DNA of 64,000 bases from PoT sp049331405 (GTDB taxonomy: Bacteria; Planctomycetota; Planctomycetia; Isosphaerales; Isosphaeraceae). The notes under the pieces are model-generated. The model was not told the DNA's origin, searched no databases, and saw only the letters and a program-made list of their open reading frames with translations. Positions 35,748 to 43,947 of the stretch are shown here, piece by piece. Made by a program: the position numbers and the translations under genes. Position 1 is the stretch's first letter, and the number at the start of each line of letters is the position of its first letter. Location of the stretch: NCBI RefSeq assembly GCF_049331405.1, contig NZ_CP186274.1, forward strand, positions 1,922,001 to 1,986,000. The letters run 5' to 3'.

Positions 35748-37013
35748 ATGACCCGGACGCGAACGACCGCCCTCGCGGCGACCTTGCTGGCCCTCGGCCT
35801 GCTGCCCGGCCTCGCCAGGGCGGACTACGACATCAAGGACAACGACACCGTCGTCTTCTTCGGCGACAGCATCACGGCGGCGAGGACTTATGGCAAGATC
35901 ATCGAGAACTACACCCTTCTGAGGTTCCCCGATCGCAAGGTCAGGTTCATCAACTCGGGCTGGGGGGGCGACACGGCCGAGCGCGGGCTCAAGCGGCTCG
36001 AGGCCGACGTCTTCGCCCACGGGGCCACCGTCCTGATCGTCGCGTTCGGCATCAACGACATCGGCTGGGGCACGAAGGCCGACGCGGAGCACGAGGCGCT
36101 CTTCCTGGACTCCACGCGGAGCATCATCGAGGCCTGCAAGGCCCGCGGCGTCCGCGTCTACATCTGCTCGGCCGCCGTCACCGCGACCGACCCCGATCAG
36201 TCGGAGAAGGGCTTCCTTCAGCTCATGTGCGACAAGGCGATGGCCATGTCGCGCGAGATGGGCGAGCGCTCCATCGACGTCCAACGCACCATGCGCAACA
36301 TCCAGCGGCAGGTTCGCTCCGTCGCCGATCAGACCCGCGAGGTCAAGGACAAGCCCTCGCTTCATATGCATGACGGGGTCCACCTCAACGACCTCGGCCA
36401 GCTCGCGATGGCGTTCGCGATCCTCAAGGGGCTCGGAGCCCCCGCCGACGTCTCCTCGGTGACTGTCGACGCGACCAGGCAAGAAGTCGTCGCCTCGCAG
36501 GGCTGCCGCGTCTCGAACGTGAAGAGCGGGGCCCGCATCCTCGAATTCGACCGCCTGGATGAAGGCCTCCCGATCAACTTCGGCACCTTCGGCGCCCTGC
36601 AATTCCGGTTCATCCCCGTGCCCGAGCAGCTCAACCGCTATATGCTGACCGTGCATGGCCTTCCCGAAGGTCGCTACGAGATCAAGGTCGATGACCGCCC
36701 CCTCGGCACCTATCCGACCGATCAGCTCGAGGCGGGCGTCAACATCGCCTCGGCCACGGCCGACGGCTGGGAGCCCGGCGGTCCCTGGGACGCCCAGGCC
36801 TCGCTCCTGATCCGCCTCACCGACTCCCGCAGCGAGATCGCCCAGGCCCGCCTGATGACCGGCCGCTACTTGCCCTCGTATCCGGAACGCGAAGCCATCC
36901 GGAAGCAATACGACGACGCCGACGCCCGCATCGTGACCCTTCAGCGCACCCTGACCCGCCCCCGCCCCTTCCACTTCTCGATCCGCCCCGCAGACCCCAA
37001 GGCCAAGAATTGA
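35748..37013 (+). CDS. Exported SGNH/GDSL hydrolase
   Basis: A signal peptide (TTALAATLLALGLLPGLARA) is followed by an SGNH esterase domain: GDSIT (catalytic Ser), WGGDTAERG (Gly block), GINDIGWG (Asn block) and DGVHLND (Asp-His pair). The C-terminal 170 residues form a beta-rich accessory domain followed by a basic helical tail. Such planctomycete proteins often deacylate polysaccharides or rhamnogalacturonan, but the substrate is not shown. The ATG at 35748 is preferred because it starts the signal peptide and is preceded by GGGGAGGG. Confidence 0.88.
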   Translation: MTRTRTTALAATLLALGLLPGLARADYDIKDNDTVVFFGDSITAARTYGKIIENYTLLRFPDRKVRFINSGWGGDTAERGLKRLEADVFAHGATVLIVAFGINDIGWGTKADAEHEALFLDSTRSIIEACKARGVRVYICSAAVTATDPDQSEKGFLQLMCDKAMAMSREMGERSIDVQRTMRNIQRQVRSVADQTREVKDKPSLHMHDGVHLNDLGQLAMAFAILKGLGAPADVSSVTVDATRQEVVASQGCRVSNVKSGARILEFDRLDEGLPINFGTFGALQFRFIPVPEQLNRYMLTVHGLPEGRYEIKVDDRPLGTYPTDQLEAGVNIASATADGWEPGGPWDAQASLLIRLTDSRSEIAQARLMTGRYLPSYPEREAIRKQYDDADARIVTLQRTLTRPRPFHFSIRPADPKAKN

Positions 37014-37079
37014 TTTCAGCTTACTTTCATATAATTTGATTCAAAACATGATGACTCTTATTTGAGGAGATCCCACGGA

Positions 37080-37346
37080 ATGTCCGAGCGGCGAATCAAG
37101 ATCGGCGGCTATTACCGTCACTTCAAGGGGGGCCTCTACCGCGTCCACATGCTCGCGATCGACTCGGAGGCCTCCAAGGAGGGCCGCGAAGAGAAGGTCG
37201 TCGTCTACGAGTGCCTCCCCGACCGGGGCTACTTCGTCCGCCCCTACAGCATGTTCATGGAGACCGTCGAGCGCGACGGCAAGACCATGCCTCGCTTCGC
37301 CGAGATCGAGGATCAGGATACGCTCGATCGAAGCGCGAAAGCCTGA
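37080..37346 (+). CDS. DUF1653 protein
   Basis: This 88-residue protein fits the DUF1653 pattern: YYRHFKGGLYRVHMLAIDSE, VVVYECLPDRGYFVRP and MFMETVERDG, ending in PRF. The family is widespread and uncharacterised, with an SH3-like barrel expected. The ATG at 37080 has GAGGAG upstream. A stem-loop about 60 bases after the stop may end its transcript. Confidence 0.85.
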   Translation: MSERRIKIGGYYRHFKGGLYRVHMLAIDSEASKEGREEKVVVYECLPDRGYFVRPYSMFMETVERDGKTMPRFAEIEDQDTLDRSAKA

Positions 37347-38010
37347 GTCGATCGTGCGATGGCTCGGATGCCGGTCTCGAATCGCCAAGGGTATTCAACA
37401 GGGAGCGCCCTGTCTGTGAGCAGCAGACAGGGCGTTTGCGATACACTGGGCCATCTGCAAGTCGATGGCCATGACGCATCGTGAGCGTGAGGCCGAAGGC
37501 CGAGCACCGGCACGGCGATATGTGCCTGGCTTCACCTCTCATGACCGGCATCCTTCCGCCTTGCGTCGCTGACAACACCGACCAGCGTCATTGCCTCAGC
37601 CGCTTCTTCTTCATCGCTCGGTGTGCCGCCATCGCTTGGGATCGACGCCACAGGCCATGAAACGAATCGTTCTTCGACCTTCCCCGGCATCGCTTCTCAT
37701 GATCGCCTCAACAAGGACTCCCACGCCTCAAGACCGCCGAGTTCGAGCGCCACGCCTTGGCCCGACTTAACGTCATCCTCATGCGAAATTCCTGAACCTC
37801 TTGTCTTATAAATTTCAACACATCCGAGAACGCTACAACTAACATTTGTCGACCCGTCTGCGGTCACTTGCCGCGAGGACCGCGGAATCGAACGCGCAAA
37901 CTAATCTTTTGCAAAAGGTATTGACGAAACAGCAAAACTTGAAGGAAAATCCCACCCTCCTAACGGAGTCGTTGAGACATTTGACTCGTGCCTAAGGATG
38001 GGAGCGATCG
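37347..38010. other. Intergenic stretch
   Basis: It contains a terminator-like hairpin (37405-37438) and then about 570 bases with no supportable gene. Codon-like patches on both strands do not form a consistent protein. The last 150 bases are relatively AT-rich and probably carry the promoter of the PEP-CTERM gene. Confidence 0.5.
37405..37438 (+). terminator. Terminator-like hairpin
   Basis: CGCCCTGTCTG pairs with CAGACAGGGCG across a 7-base loop, followed only by TTTG. It is downstream of the DUF1653 gene. Confidence 0.5.
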
Positions 38011-38898
38011 ATGCAAGTGATCCCACCACCTCGCCTACTCCTCTTATCGGTCGTTTTAGTTGCTGTACAAGGATTGAACGCAAGGGTTTACGCCGATCCA
38101 CTTCCTGCCTATACGATCCAAGATCTCGGTGATGCCAATCTGGTGAACGGGCAATTCGTCGACCGGCTCATGATCGGGAACGACTACTTAGCTCGATTCG
38201 ACGCATCAGGGAACGTGACACGTTATGTTGATAGGTTCAGTACGTTGCCGGACAGTTCAAATCCTGGAAACGCCATCAATTACACCGAGACGTATTTCTC
38301 GAGAAACAATAGTACGGGCGCGACGTGGCCGGACCAACAAACACAAATGAGTTCGGCTTATGTCACGATTGACGGGCAGCGGACCTTCATCGGCCACGAC
38401 CTCAGCCCCTTCGGCGTCAATCAGCAGGGGACGGTCGTGGGGGCCACCGGCCAACCTACCGGATTCTCGACTCCGGGGTTCTCGCCGCAGGCCTTTGTTT
38501 ATACGGCGTCTCAAGGGCTGCAAACGCTGGGGACGTTGGGAGGCGCATCGAGTTACGCCTATGCAATCAGCGACTCCAATCAGATCGTCGGATCGTCGGA
38601 GATCGCTTCCGTGTCTTCGAATGGTCTCCCGAACCGGGCCGCGTTCCTGATGGTCGATGGGGTGATGACGAACCTGAACACCCTCATCCCCTTGCCATCC
38701 GGCTGGAACCTGCTTTCCGCCAGCGACATCAACAGCAAGGGGCAGATCTTGGGGGAAGGAATCAACCCCTCGGGCCGGACCGATTACTTCCTCTTGACGC
38801 CCCTCAATACCCCCGAGCCGACGGCCCTCTTCGGCTTTGCGATCCCTTTCGCCTACGCGGCGATGCGCTGCCGACGTCGACTGGCACCGAAGAACTGA
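38011..38898 (+). CDS. HAF-repeat PEP-CTERM protein
   Basis: The protein has a signal peptide (LLLLSVVLVAVQGLNARVYA), then an extracellular region with HAF-type repeats (LQTLGTLGGASSYAYAISDS followed by NQIVGSS, and ASDINSKGQILGEG). The C-terminal sorting signal is PEPTALFGFAIPFAYAAM followed by a basic tail. PEP-CTERM proteins are cleaved and processed by exosortase and are usually exported with exopolysaccharide. No exosortase gene lies in this window. A strong terminator follows at 38974. Nearby codon use and GC are slightly lower than in the housekeeping genes. Confidence 0.85.
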   Translation: MQVIPPPRLLLLSVVLVAVQGLNARVYADPLPAYTIQDLGDANLVNGQFVDRLMIGNDYLARFDASGNVTRYVDRFSTLPDSSNPGNAINYTETYFSRNNSTGATWPDQQTQMSSAYVTIDGQRTFIGHDLSPFGVNQQGTVVGATGQPTGFSTPGFSPQAFVYTASQGLQTLGTLGGASSYAYAISDSNQIVGSSEIASVSSNGLPNRAAFLMVDGVMTNLNTLIPLPSGWNLLSASDINSKGQILGEGINPSGRTDYFLLTPLNTPEPTALFGFAIPFAYAAMRCRRRLAPKN

Positions 38899-39311
38899 GA
38901 CCGTTGAATCTGAAGAGCCACGCTCATCCCGGTGAGCGAACGCTTTGACTTCGAGGTCCCGGAAAGCTTCAGGAGGGGCGGACGTTTTAAAGGCGTCCGC
39001 CCCTTTCTTTTTCCCACGTTTCGATTAGCCTCAGTCGCCCAGGGCGCTTCGATTACGAACGACCTTTGGGGTGATTGGAAGGCCCCGAAAGCGTTTTTGG
39101 GACCGCTCCTTGGAGAAATTAGGGGCCACGACTTCTCCCTGAAAATAAGTTCGAGGGAGGTCGTAGGGGCCATCCCGGCCGACGGGATACCGCGAGACGT
39201 TCCCCAAACCTGGCATTGGTGGAATCACCGTAAAACATATGCCGTGCGTGCATGGCCGGAATATTTCTTGAACCCGCGAACCTGCGGCCAGAGGCGTCTG
39301 TCTGCCTTGAC
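38899..39311. other. Intergenic region before the Y-RNA cluster
   Basis: It contains the PEP-CTERM gene terminator at 38974 and then about 300 bases without a supportable gene, presumably holding the promoter of the non-coding RNA cluster. No clear -35/-10 pair is seen. Confidence 0.5.
38974..39012 (+). terminator. Intrinsic terminator of the PEP-CTERM gene
   Basis: AGGGGCGGACG pairs with CGTCCGCCCCTT across a short AT-rich loop, followed by TCTTTTT. Confidence 0.85.
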
Positions 39312-39433
39312 GTCCGGGTAGTGTAGCGGTAGCACGCTTGACACCGTGGACCAAATCCTTGCTCAGTCTGAGCCGACGGTTGATCGTTACCTCTCAAAAA
39401 GGAGAAGGCCAGGTTCGACTCCTGGTCCGGACG
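39312..39433 (+). ncRNA. Y-RNA-like RNA 1 with a tRNA-like domain
   Basis: The 122-nt segment folds like a tRNA at both ends. Acceptor GTCCGGG (39312-39318) pairs with TCCGGAC (39426-39432; six Watson-Crick pairs and one G-U). The D arm is GTGT/GCAC with AGCGGTA in the loop, and the T arm CCAGG-TTCGACT-CCTGG is perfect. Instead of an anticodon arm it has about 73 nt (39336-39408) containing the hairpin GCTC-AGTCT-GAGC followed by CGA. Bacterial Y RNAs of the YrlA type are known to combine a Ro-binding module with a tRNA mimic next to the rsr gene; this one lies 418 bases upstream of rsr on the same strand. A tRNA with a small insertion is the alternative. Confidence 0.65.
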
Positions 39434-39480
39434 ATCGTCGAGCCGAATCCGTACGGTTATCACTGAAAATGAACTTCCGT
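39434..39480 (+). other. Additional Y-RNA-like motif between RNA 1 and RNA 2
   Basis: GAGCCGA at 39440-39446 followed after exactly 10 bases by TTATC repeats the motif of the neighbouring modules, with a GACGATCGTC hairpin replacing the GCTC/GAGC stem. It may be part of RNA 1's 3' extension or a separate small RNA. Confidence 0.4.
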
Positions 39481-39507
39481 CCGGAGATTCCTTGCTCGGC
39501 GAAACAC

Positions 39508-39604
39508 GGGTGGACCGCTTGGTGCGGAATGTCGATGTCGCCGATTTGCTCGGGAACGAGCCGATGGATGTCTATTCTCGTAGGTTCGATCCCTATTCCA
39601 CCCA
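39508..39604 (+). ncRNA. Y-RNA-like RNA 2 with a tRNA-like domain
   Basis: The 97-nt segment has a perfect 7-bp acceptor stem (GGGTGGA, 39508-39514; TCCACCC, 39597-39603) and a D arm CCGC-TTGGT-GCGG with GG in the loop. The T arm is GTAGG-TTCGATC-CCTAT. A 52-nt domain (39528-39579) replaces the anticodon arm and contains the hairpin GCTCG-GGAA-CGAGC, a GNRA tetraloop, followed by CGA. It cannot decode. Position, polarity and shared motif with RNA 1 point to a Y RNA bound by the downstream Ro60 protein. Confidence 0.65.
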
Positions 39605-39726
39605 CTGGGCCTCTGAATGTTCATTTTTTAAGAATGCTCACTCGAGGCATCACCCTCCTGATTCATGGGACGACTCCTATCAGAGGAGGGGGTCGGCCCG
39701 CATTGGGAGACTCTCGTGACCAGTAA

Positions 39727-39781
39727 TTTGCTCAGTCCTGAGCCGAATGGGCACGATTATCTCGTCGCCGCGAAATCCTCG
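39727..39781 (+). ncRNA. Y-RNA-like module 3 in the rsr leader
   Basis: TTTGCTC, loop, GAGCCGA (39728-39746), 10 bases, then TTATCTCG repeats the shared motif 100 bases before the rsr start. A following hairpin (ATCC-TCGA-GGAT, about 39774-39787) is strong. No convincing acceptor or T arm is found, so this module may be a Ro-binding element in the mRNA leader rather than a free Y RNA. Confidence 0.45.
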
Positions 39782-39850
39782 AGGATTCGCTCGCCTCCGG
39801 ATGATTGAGGCGCAAGGCGCACGAGGTCCGTGCTCGCGGAGGGTACGCCC

Positions 39851-41500
39851 ATGTCCGCTTACTCCAAGAACTACGGAACCCGACAGACCCCGCAGACCTC
39901 GCCGATCCCCGGCAAGGCGATGGTCGAGAACCACTCCGGCGGATACTCGTTCGCCGTCGATAAGTGGGCACGGCTACGGCGGTTCCTCGTGCTGGGGGCC
40001 GAGGGGGGCTCATACTACTGCGGGGAGAAGGAACTCGTCCTCGAGAACTGCGAGGCCGTCCGTGAGTGCATCGCCGAGGACGCCGCGCGCACCGTCCGCG
40101 AGATCGTCGAGATCAGCGACGGCGGCCGCGCCCCGAATTATGATCCGGCGATCTTTGCGCTGGCGATGGTGGCGGGGCTCGGGCATACCGACCTCGCGAT
40201 GGAGGCCTTGCCCAGCGTCTGCCGGATCGGCACGCACCTCTTCGCGTTCGCCGAGGCCGTGCGCAAGTTCCGAGGGTGGGGCCGTCGGCTCGCCCGGGGC
40301 GTCGCGGCCTGGTACGAGGCGAAGTCGGCCGAGGACCTGGCGTTCCAGGTGGCGAAGTACCGGCAGCGCAACGGAATCTCGCAGCGCGACATGATCCGGT
40401 TCGCGCACCCGAAGTCGGACGACCTCGCCAAGCAGGCCGTCCTGCGTTGGGCCGCGACCGGGATGAGCGGCCTCGGCGAACGCGAGGTCAAGCGGCTCGA
40501 TGCGGCTACACGCGAGTTGAAACGAGTGGATCGCTACCCGGACCTCCGCGAGCATCTGCCCCGGTTCCTCGCCGCCTTTGAGGAGGCGAAGGTCGCCGAT
40601 CGCGGCCAGCTTATCCGGCTCATTCGCGAGGAGAACCTGCCGCGCGAGTGCGTCCCGACGGAGCACCTAAACTCGCCCGAGGTCTGGGAGGTCCTGCTCG
40701 AGACGATGCCGCTGACGGCGATGATCCGCAACCTCGGCAAGATGACCAGCGTGGGCCTCTTGCAGCCGCTCTCCGACGCGGCCAAAGTCGTGGCCGATCG
40801 TCTCGGCCAGGGCGAGTCCTTGCGGAAGTCGCGCGTCCATCCGTTGGCGATCCTGATCGCGGCGACGACGTACGCCTCGGGACGGGGGTTCAAGGGGCAA
40901 CTCGCCTGGAGCCCGGTCTCCATCATCAACGACGCCCTCGACGCGGCGTTCTACGCGGCATTCGGTAACGTCGAGCCGGCGAACCGGCGGACGATGATCG
41001 CACTCGACGTCTCTGGTTCGATGTCGGCCGGCTCGATCGCCGGGACGATGCTGACTCCGCGCGAGGCCTCGGCGGCCTTCGCGCTGATCGCGGCGAAGAC
41101 GGAGCCGGACTTCCAGATCGTCGCCTTCGCACACGAGTTGATCCCGCTCGATATCTCGAGGTGCTCGAGGCTCGCGGACGTGGTCAAGCTCACCGAGTCG
41201 TTGCCGTTCGGCGGGACCGACTGCGCCTTGCCCATGCTGATGGCGATCGAGAAGACGATGAACGTTGATACCTTCATCACCCTGACGGATAGCGAGTCGT
41301 GGGCGGGCAAGATACACGCGTCCCAGGCGCTCGTCCGGTACCGGCAGAAGTCGGGCCTTCCCGCCAGGGCGGTCTGCGTCGGCATGGTGGCGAATGATTA
41401 CACCGTGCTCGACCCCAAAGATCCGGGCTCGCTCAACGTCGTCGGCTTCGACGCCGCCGCGCCGCAGCTCATCGCCGGCTATTCCGCCGGTCGGCTCTGA
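39851..41500 (+). CDS. rsr: TROVE-domain protein, bacterial Ro60 (Rsr)
   Basis: The N-terminal two-thirds is a TROVE HEAT-repeat ring (about residues 15-365, e.g. WARLRRFLVLGAEGGSYYCG, ALAMVAGLGHTDLAMEALPS), which in Ro60 binds misfolded RNA in the hole and Y RNA on the rim. The C-terminal third is a von Willebrand A domain with a complete MIDAS: ALDVSGSMSAG, FGGTDCALP and LTDSES. Length (549 aa) is typical. The ATG at 39851 has GGAGGG 7 bases upstream. In Deinococcus and Salmonella, Rsr with Y RNA guides PNPase in RNA decay and acts in stress survival. Here the Y-RNA-like cluster lies immediately upstream; no pnp or rtcB gene is adjacent. Confidence 0.93.
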   Translation: MSAYSKNYGTRQTPQTSPIPGKAMVENHSGGYSFAVDKWARLRRFLVLGAEGGSYYCGEKELVLENCEAVRECIAEDAARTVREIVEISDGGRAPNYDPAIFALAMVAGLGHTDLAMEALPSVCRIGTHLFAFAEAVRKFRGWGRRLARGVAAWYEAKSAEDLAFQVAKYRQRNGISQRDMIRFAHPKSDDLAKQAVLRWAATGMSGLGEREVKRLDAATRELKRVDRYPDLREHLPRFLAAFEEAKVADRGQLIRLIREENLPRECVPTEHLNSPEVWEVLLETMPLTAMIRNLGKMTSVGLLQPLSDAAKVVADRLGQGESLRKSRVHPLAILIAATTYASGRGFKGQLAWSPVSIINDALDAAFYAAFGNVEPANRRTMIALDVSGSMSAGSIAGTMLTPREASAAFALIAAKTEPDFQIVAFAHELIPLDISRCSRLADVVKLTESLPFGGTDCALPMLMAIEKTMNVDTFITLTDSESWAGKIHASQALVRYRQKSGLPARAVCVGMVANDYTVLDPKDPGSLNVVGFDAAAPQLIAGYSAGRL

Positions 41501-41527
41501 TCCGGGATCGGCCCCTCGCCGGGCCCC

Positions 41528-42156
41528 TCAAGGCTCGGCGTTCGGGTCGATCCTCCGAACCCGCCCGTGCAAGGGGATGACGGTGCGCACGAAGGTCCCC
41601 TTGCCCTTGCTCGATTCGACGGTCAGGATCCCGCCGACGAGGCTGACCCGTTCGCGCATCCCGAGCAGGCCGAGTCCCCGACGGTCGTGGCTGGCTATGA
41701 CCCGGTCGTTGGGGATGTCCCAGCTCCACGTCGCGATTGCCCCGGCCTCCAACGCCGTGTCGAGCCGGCCCAGGGCGTCGCTGAGCCTGTCTTCCGAATC
41801 CTCGAAGGACTTCGGTTCCTGAGCGTCTGGATGGCCGCCGAGGCAAACTTCGTCAGGTTTTTCAGCAGGGTGGCGTCGCGGCCGAGGAATCTGCCGCAAG
41901 GGCAGAGGTCTTCCGGCATGAGGCCTCCCAGGTAGGGGGCAAGCCTCCTGGCGACGCCTCGGCAACGGAACCCTTCCCGCCCCTCCTCGGATTCCTCGAG
42001 GCTGATGCCCGCCGAGCCGGCCCCGCAGAGTCCAATCGCCGCTTCTGCGAGCCTCTGAAGGATCGCGTCGCGCGAGCTGGCCATGACCTCGGCGAGCGAG
42101 ATGAGCGCCCGGCTCTCGGCCTCGAAATCCGGGGGCCGGCTCGGCCGACGCTCCAA
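41528..42156 (-). pseudogene. GAF-PAS sensor histidine kinase remnant
   Basis: The start (42156) reads ALISLAEVMASSRDAILQRL, then GFRCRGVARRLAPYLGG, a GAF-type sensor as in many planctomycete kinases. Near 41830 the frame must shift by one base to continue as DALGRLDTALEAGAIATWSW, the start of a PAS domain. This runs directly into HDRRGLGLLGMRERVSLVGG, the G2 end of a HATPase. The His-containing dimerisation domain and most of the ATPase are missing. It is therefore a kinase with a large internal deletion plus a frameshift, and cannot phosphorylate. Confidence 0.65.
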
Positions 42157-42649
42157 CTCATCAGTGGTGATGATGGCGTCGATCGAAGACGATGGTTTAT
42201 TTATGTCTTAAATGCCGATATCTTGGAGCATCAGGCGATCCTTGCACGCCGGGGAATACTGTCGGGAAAGGCTGATGATTCGCACGGGAGTCTCTCTAAA
42301 CTAACGACATCCCGACTCGATTTCTAACGACGTCCCGACTCGATTGGAATTCCGATGGCTCGATCCGTGTCGAGGAGTTTCGCCGAGTCACCATGCACAA
42401 GGCGAATCGGCCAACGGCGACCCGACCAGGATGGCGCGGGCGATGGTCGAGTCCGTCGACCGGCACCCGGCGCCGAGGCGACTCGTCCTGGGCTCGGATA
42501 TTTACGATCCATTAATTTCCACATATCATGAAAGAGCAAGGCCACTTGAGGCACAAAAAGACCTCGCCTTCTCGACGGATTCTTGAGGCCTGATCCGACG
42601 CAACTCACGATAGGCCAGGCCGCGCCATCCAGGTTGAGGGAGAATCGCC
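42157..42649. other. Intergenic stretch with a short tandem repeat
   Basis: No gene is supported. A two-copy tandem repeat lies at 42302-42345. Confidence 0.45.
42302..42345. repeat. Two-copy 23-bp tandem repeat
   Basis: TAACGACATCCCGACTCGAT is repeated with one difference (A to G) at a period of 23 bases, outside any gene. Confidence 0.6.
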
Positions 42650-42955
42650 ATGCCACGTCCCCGAATGACCGTCCGTCGTTGGATGTTCCTGGTCGCGGCT
42701 GCCGCCATCCTGCTGGAGGTGGCTCAACGTGCTTACCCAACGTGGGCGCTCTCGATCAAGGACGGCTCCATCGCCACGACCGTGGTCATGTGGTCGGATG
42801 GCTCGCGCTCGTCGTACTCCACCTCGACCACCAATCCGAGTCCCATCCCGGTCGCCCTGCGTCGCACCCGGTTGGCGAACGCCCTCGATTGGTCGGATGG
42901 CTCCGTCTCCTGGTATTTCAAGGCGTTCTGGGCCTGGGCCCAATCGAACGCCTGA
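42650..42955 (+). CDS. Small single-pass membrane protein, 101 aa
   Basis: The start MPRPRMTVRRWMFLVAAAAI is a basic N-terminus followed by one transmembrane helix. This is a form common among planctomycete small proteins whose function is unknown. The rest is a Ser/Thr-rich domain (MWSDGSRSSYSTSTTN) and a C-terminal amphipathic part ending in FKAFWAWAQ. It has no partner and no recognised domain. Confidence 0.55.
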   Translation: MPRPRMTVRRWMFLVAAAAILLEVAQRAYPTWALSIKDGSIATTVVMWSDGSRSSYSTSTTNPSPIPVALRRTRLANALDWSDGSVSWYFKAFWAWAQSNA

Positions 42956-42990
42956 GCCGGATTGAGGATCGGAGACCGTACGAAGTCGGA

Positions 42991-43947
42991 TCAGGTTTCA
43001 AGGGTGCGGCGGGTTCGCGATGGGACTTCGAACCAGAGGGCTACGGCTCGCTCCTTCGCCCTGGCCTTGAGGGCGTCGATGAGCTTGCGGATGGTGGCGT
43101 CGGTCTCGCCTCGAATCTCGAGCGGGTCGCGTCCGTCTCGCAAGGATTGGAGCTGCGCGGCGAATTTGGCGGACCACGCCTGGCAACGTTCGACGAGCCA
43201 GGCGCGATCCTCGGGGGCGAGGGGCGTGTGCGGGGCGGAGATGAGGCGCGAGCAGCCCTGCTGGAGTTGCTCGATGCGGAGGATCAAACCGGCGCGGTCC
43301 TCGGGGCGGCGGCGGAACCAGTCCTCGGCCGAGTTGGCGAGCTGGTTGAGGTAGAGGTCGGGGCGATCGAGCTCGGCGAGGGCATCGGCCTTGTTCCAGC
43401 CCCAGGGAGGCGGCTCGGACTCGCGGCCGAACTGCTGGAAGACGAGCAGGGATACTGCGACCAGGGCCGCGGCCGCCGGCAGGAAATAGGCGGGGCGCCG
43501 CCACCAGGGGCGGTCGAGAATGATGAGGCCGGAGTCGGGGTCGTCTTCCTCGATCTCGAGCATGTCGCTCTGGCTGCGGAAGAGGGCGTCGACGCGGGAC
43601 TTGCCCCGGCGCGTCAACGAGTCTCCCAGAGGGGTGGGCTCGGCGAGGCCGTCCCAGTACGAGCCGCCGGAGAGTAGGACCTCGTCCTGGAGCTCGAAGA
43701 GGAGACGGGGGCGTTGCAGGAACCGGCCGAGGGCCTGGTGAGGTAGGGCGGAGAGCCCCTGCTCGAGGACCTCGCCGCGTCGATGACCCAAAACATGATC
43801 GAGCGAGTCGGTGTCCGGGTCGAGATCGGGGTGGATGGCGGAAAGCTCGGCGACGAGTTCGGCCAGGTCGAGGCCGACGACGTAGCGGTCGAGCCAGGGG
43901 GCCAGCTCGGCGGGGTCGTCGGGGATCTCCGAGACGTGTGCGTTCAT
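42991..43947 (-). CDS. Membrane protein co-encoded with an ECF sigma factor (possible anti-sigma)
   Basis: The 318-residue protein has an N-terminal cytoplasmic domain of about 160 residues (DPAELAPWLDRYVVGLDLAE, then a LLFELQDEVLLSGG segment), one transmembrane helix (AYFLPAAAALVAVSLLVFQQ) and a helical C-terminal domain (DWFRRRPEDRAGLILRIEQL). The ATG overlaps the sigma factor stop as ATGA, so the two are made in a fixed ratio. This layout fits an anti-sigma factor, but no zinc motif or known anti-sigma domain is visible. Confidence 0.65.
   Translation of the reverse strand: MNAHVSEIPDDPAELAPWLDRYVVGLDLAELVAELSAIHPDLDPDTDSLDHVLGHRRGEVLEQGLSALPHQALGRFLQRPRLLFELQDEVLLSGGSYWDGLAEPTPLGDSLTRRGKSRVDALFRSQSDMLEIEEDDPDSGLIILDRPWWRRPAYFLPAAAALVAVSLLVFQQFGRESEPPPWGWNKADALAELDRPDLYLNQLANSAEDWFRRRPEDRAGLILRIEQLQQGCSRLISAPHTPLAPEDRAWLVERCQAWSAKFAAQLQSLRDGRDPLEIRGETDATIRKLIDALKARAKERAVALWFEVPSRTRRTLET

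Noticed and set aside
39312..39604. Reading the two tRNA-like RNAs as ordinary tRNAs with introns
   Set aside because: The inserts are far too short for a group I or II intron, no clean anticodon stem remains after any excision I tried, and the two inserts share a motif with neighbours that lack tRNA arms. I keep it as an alternative in the entries.
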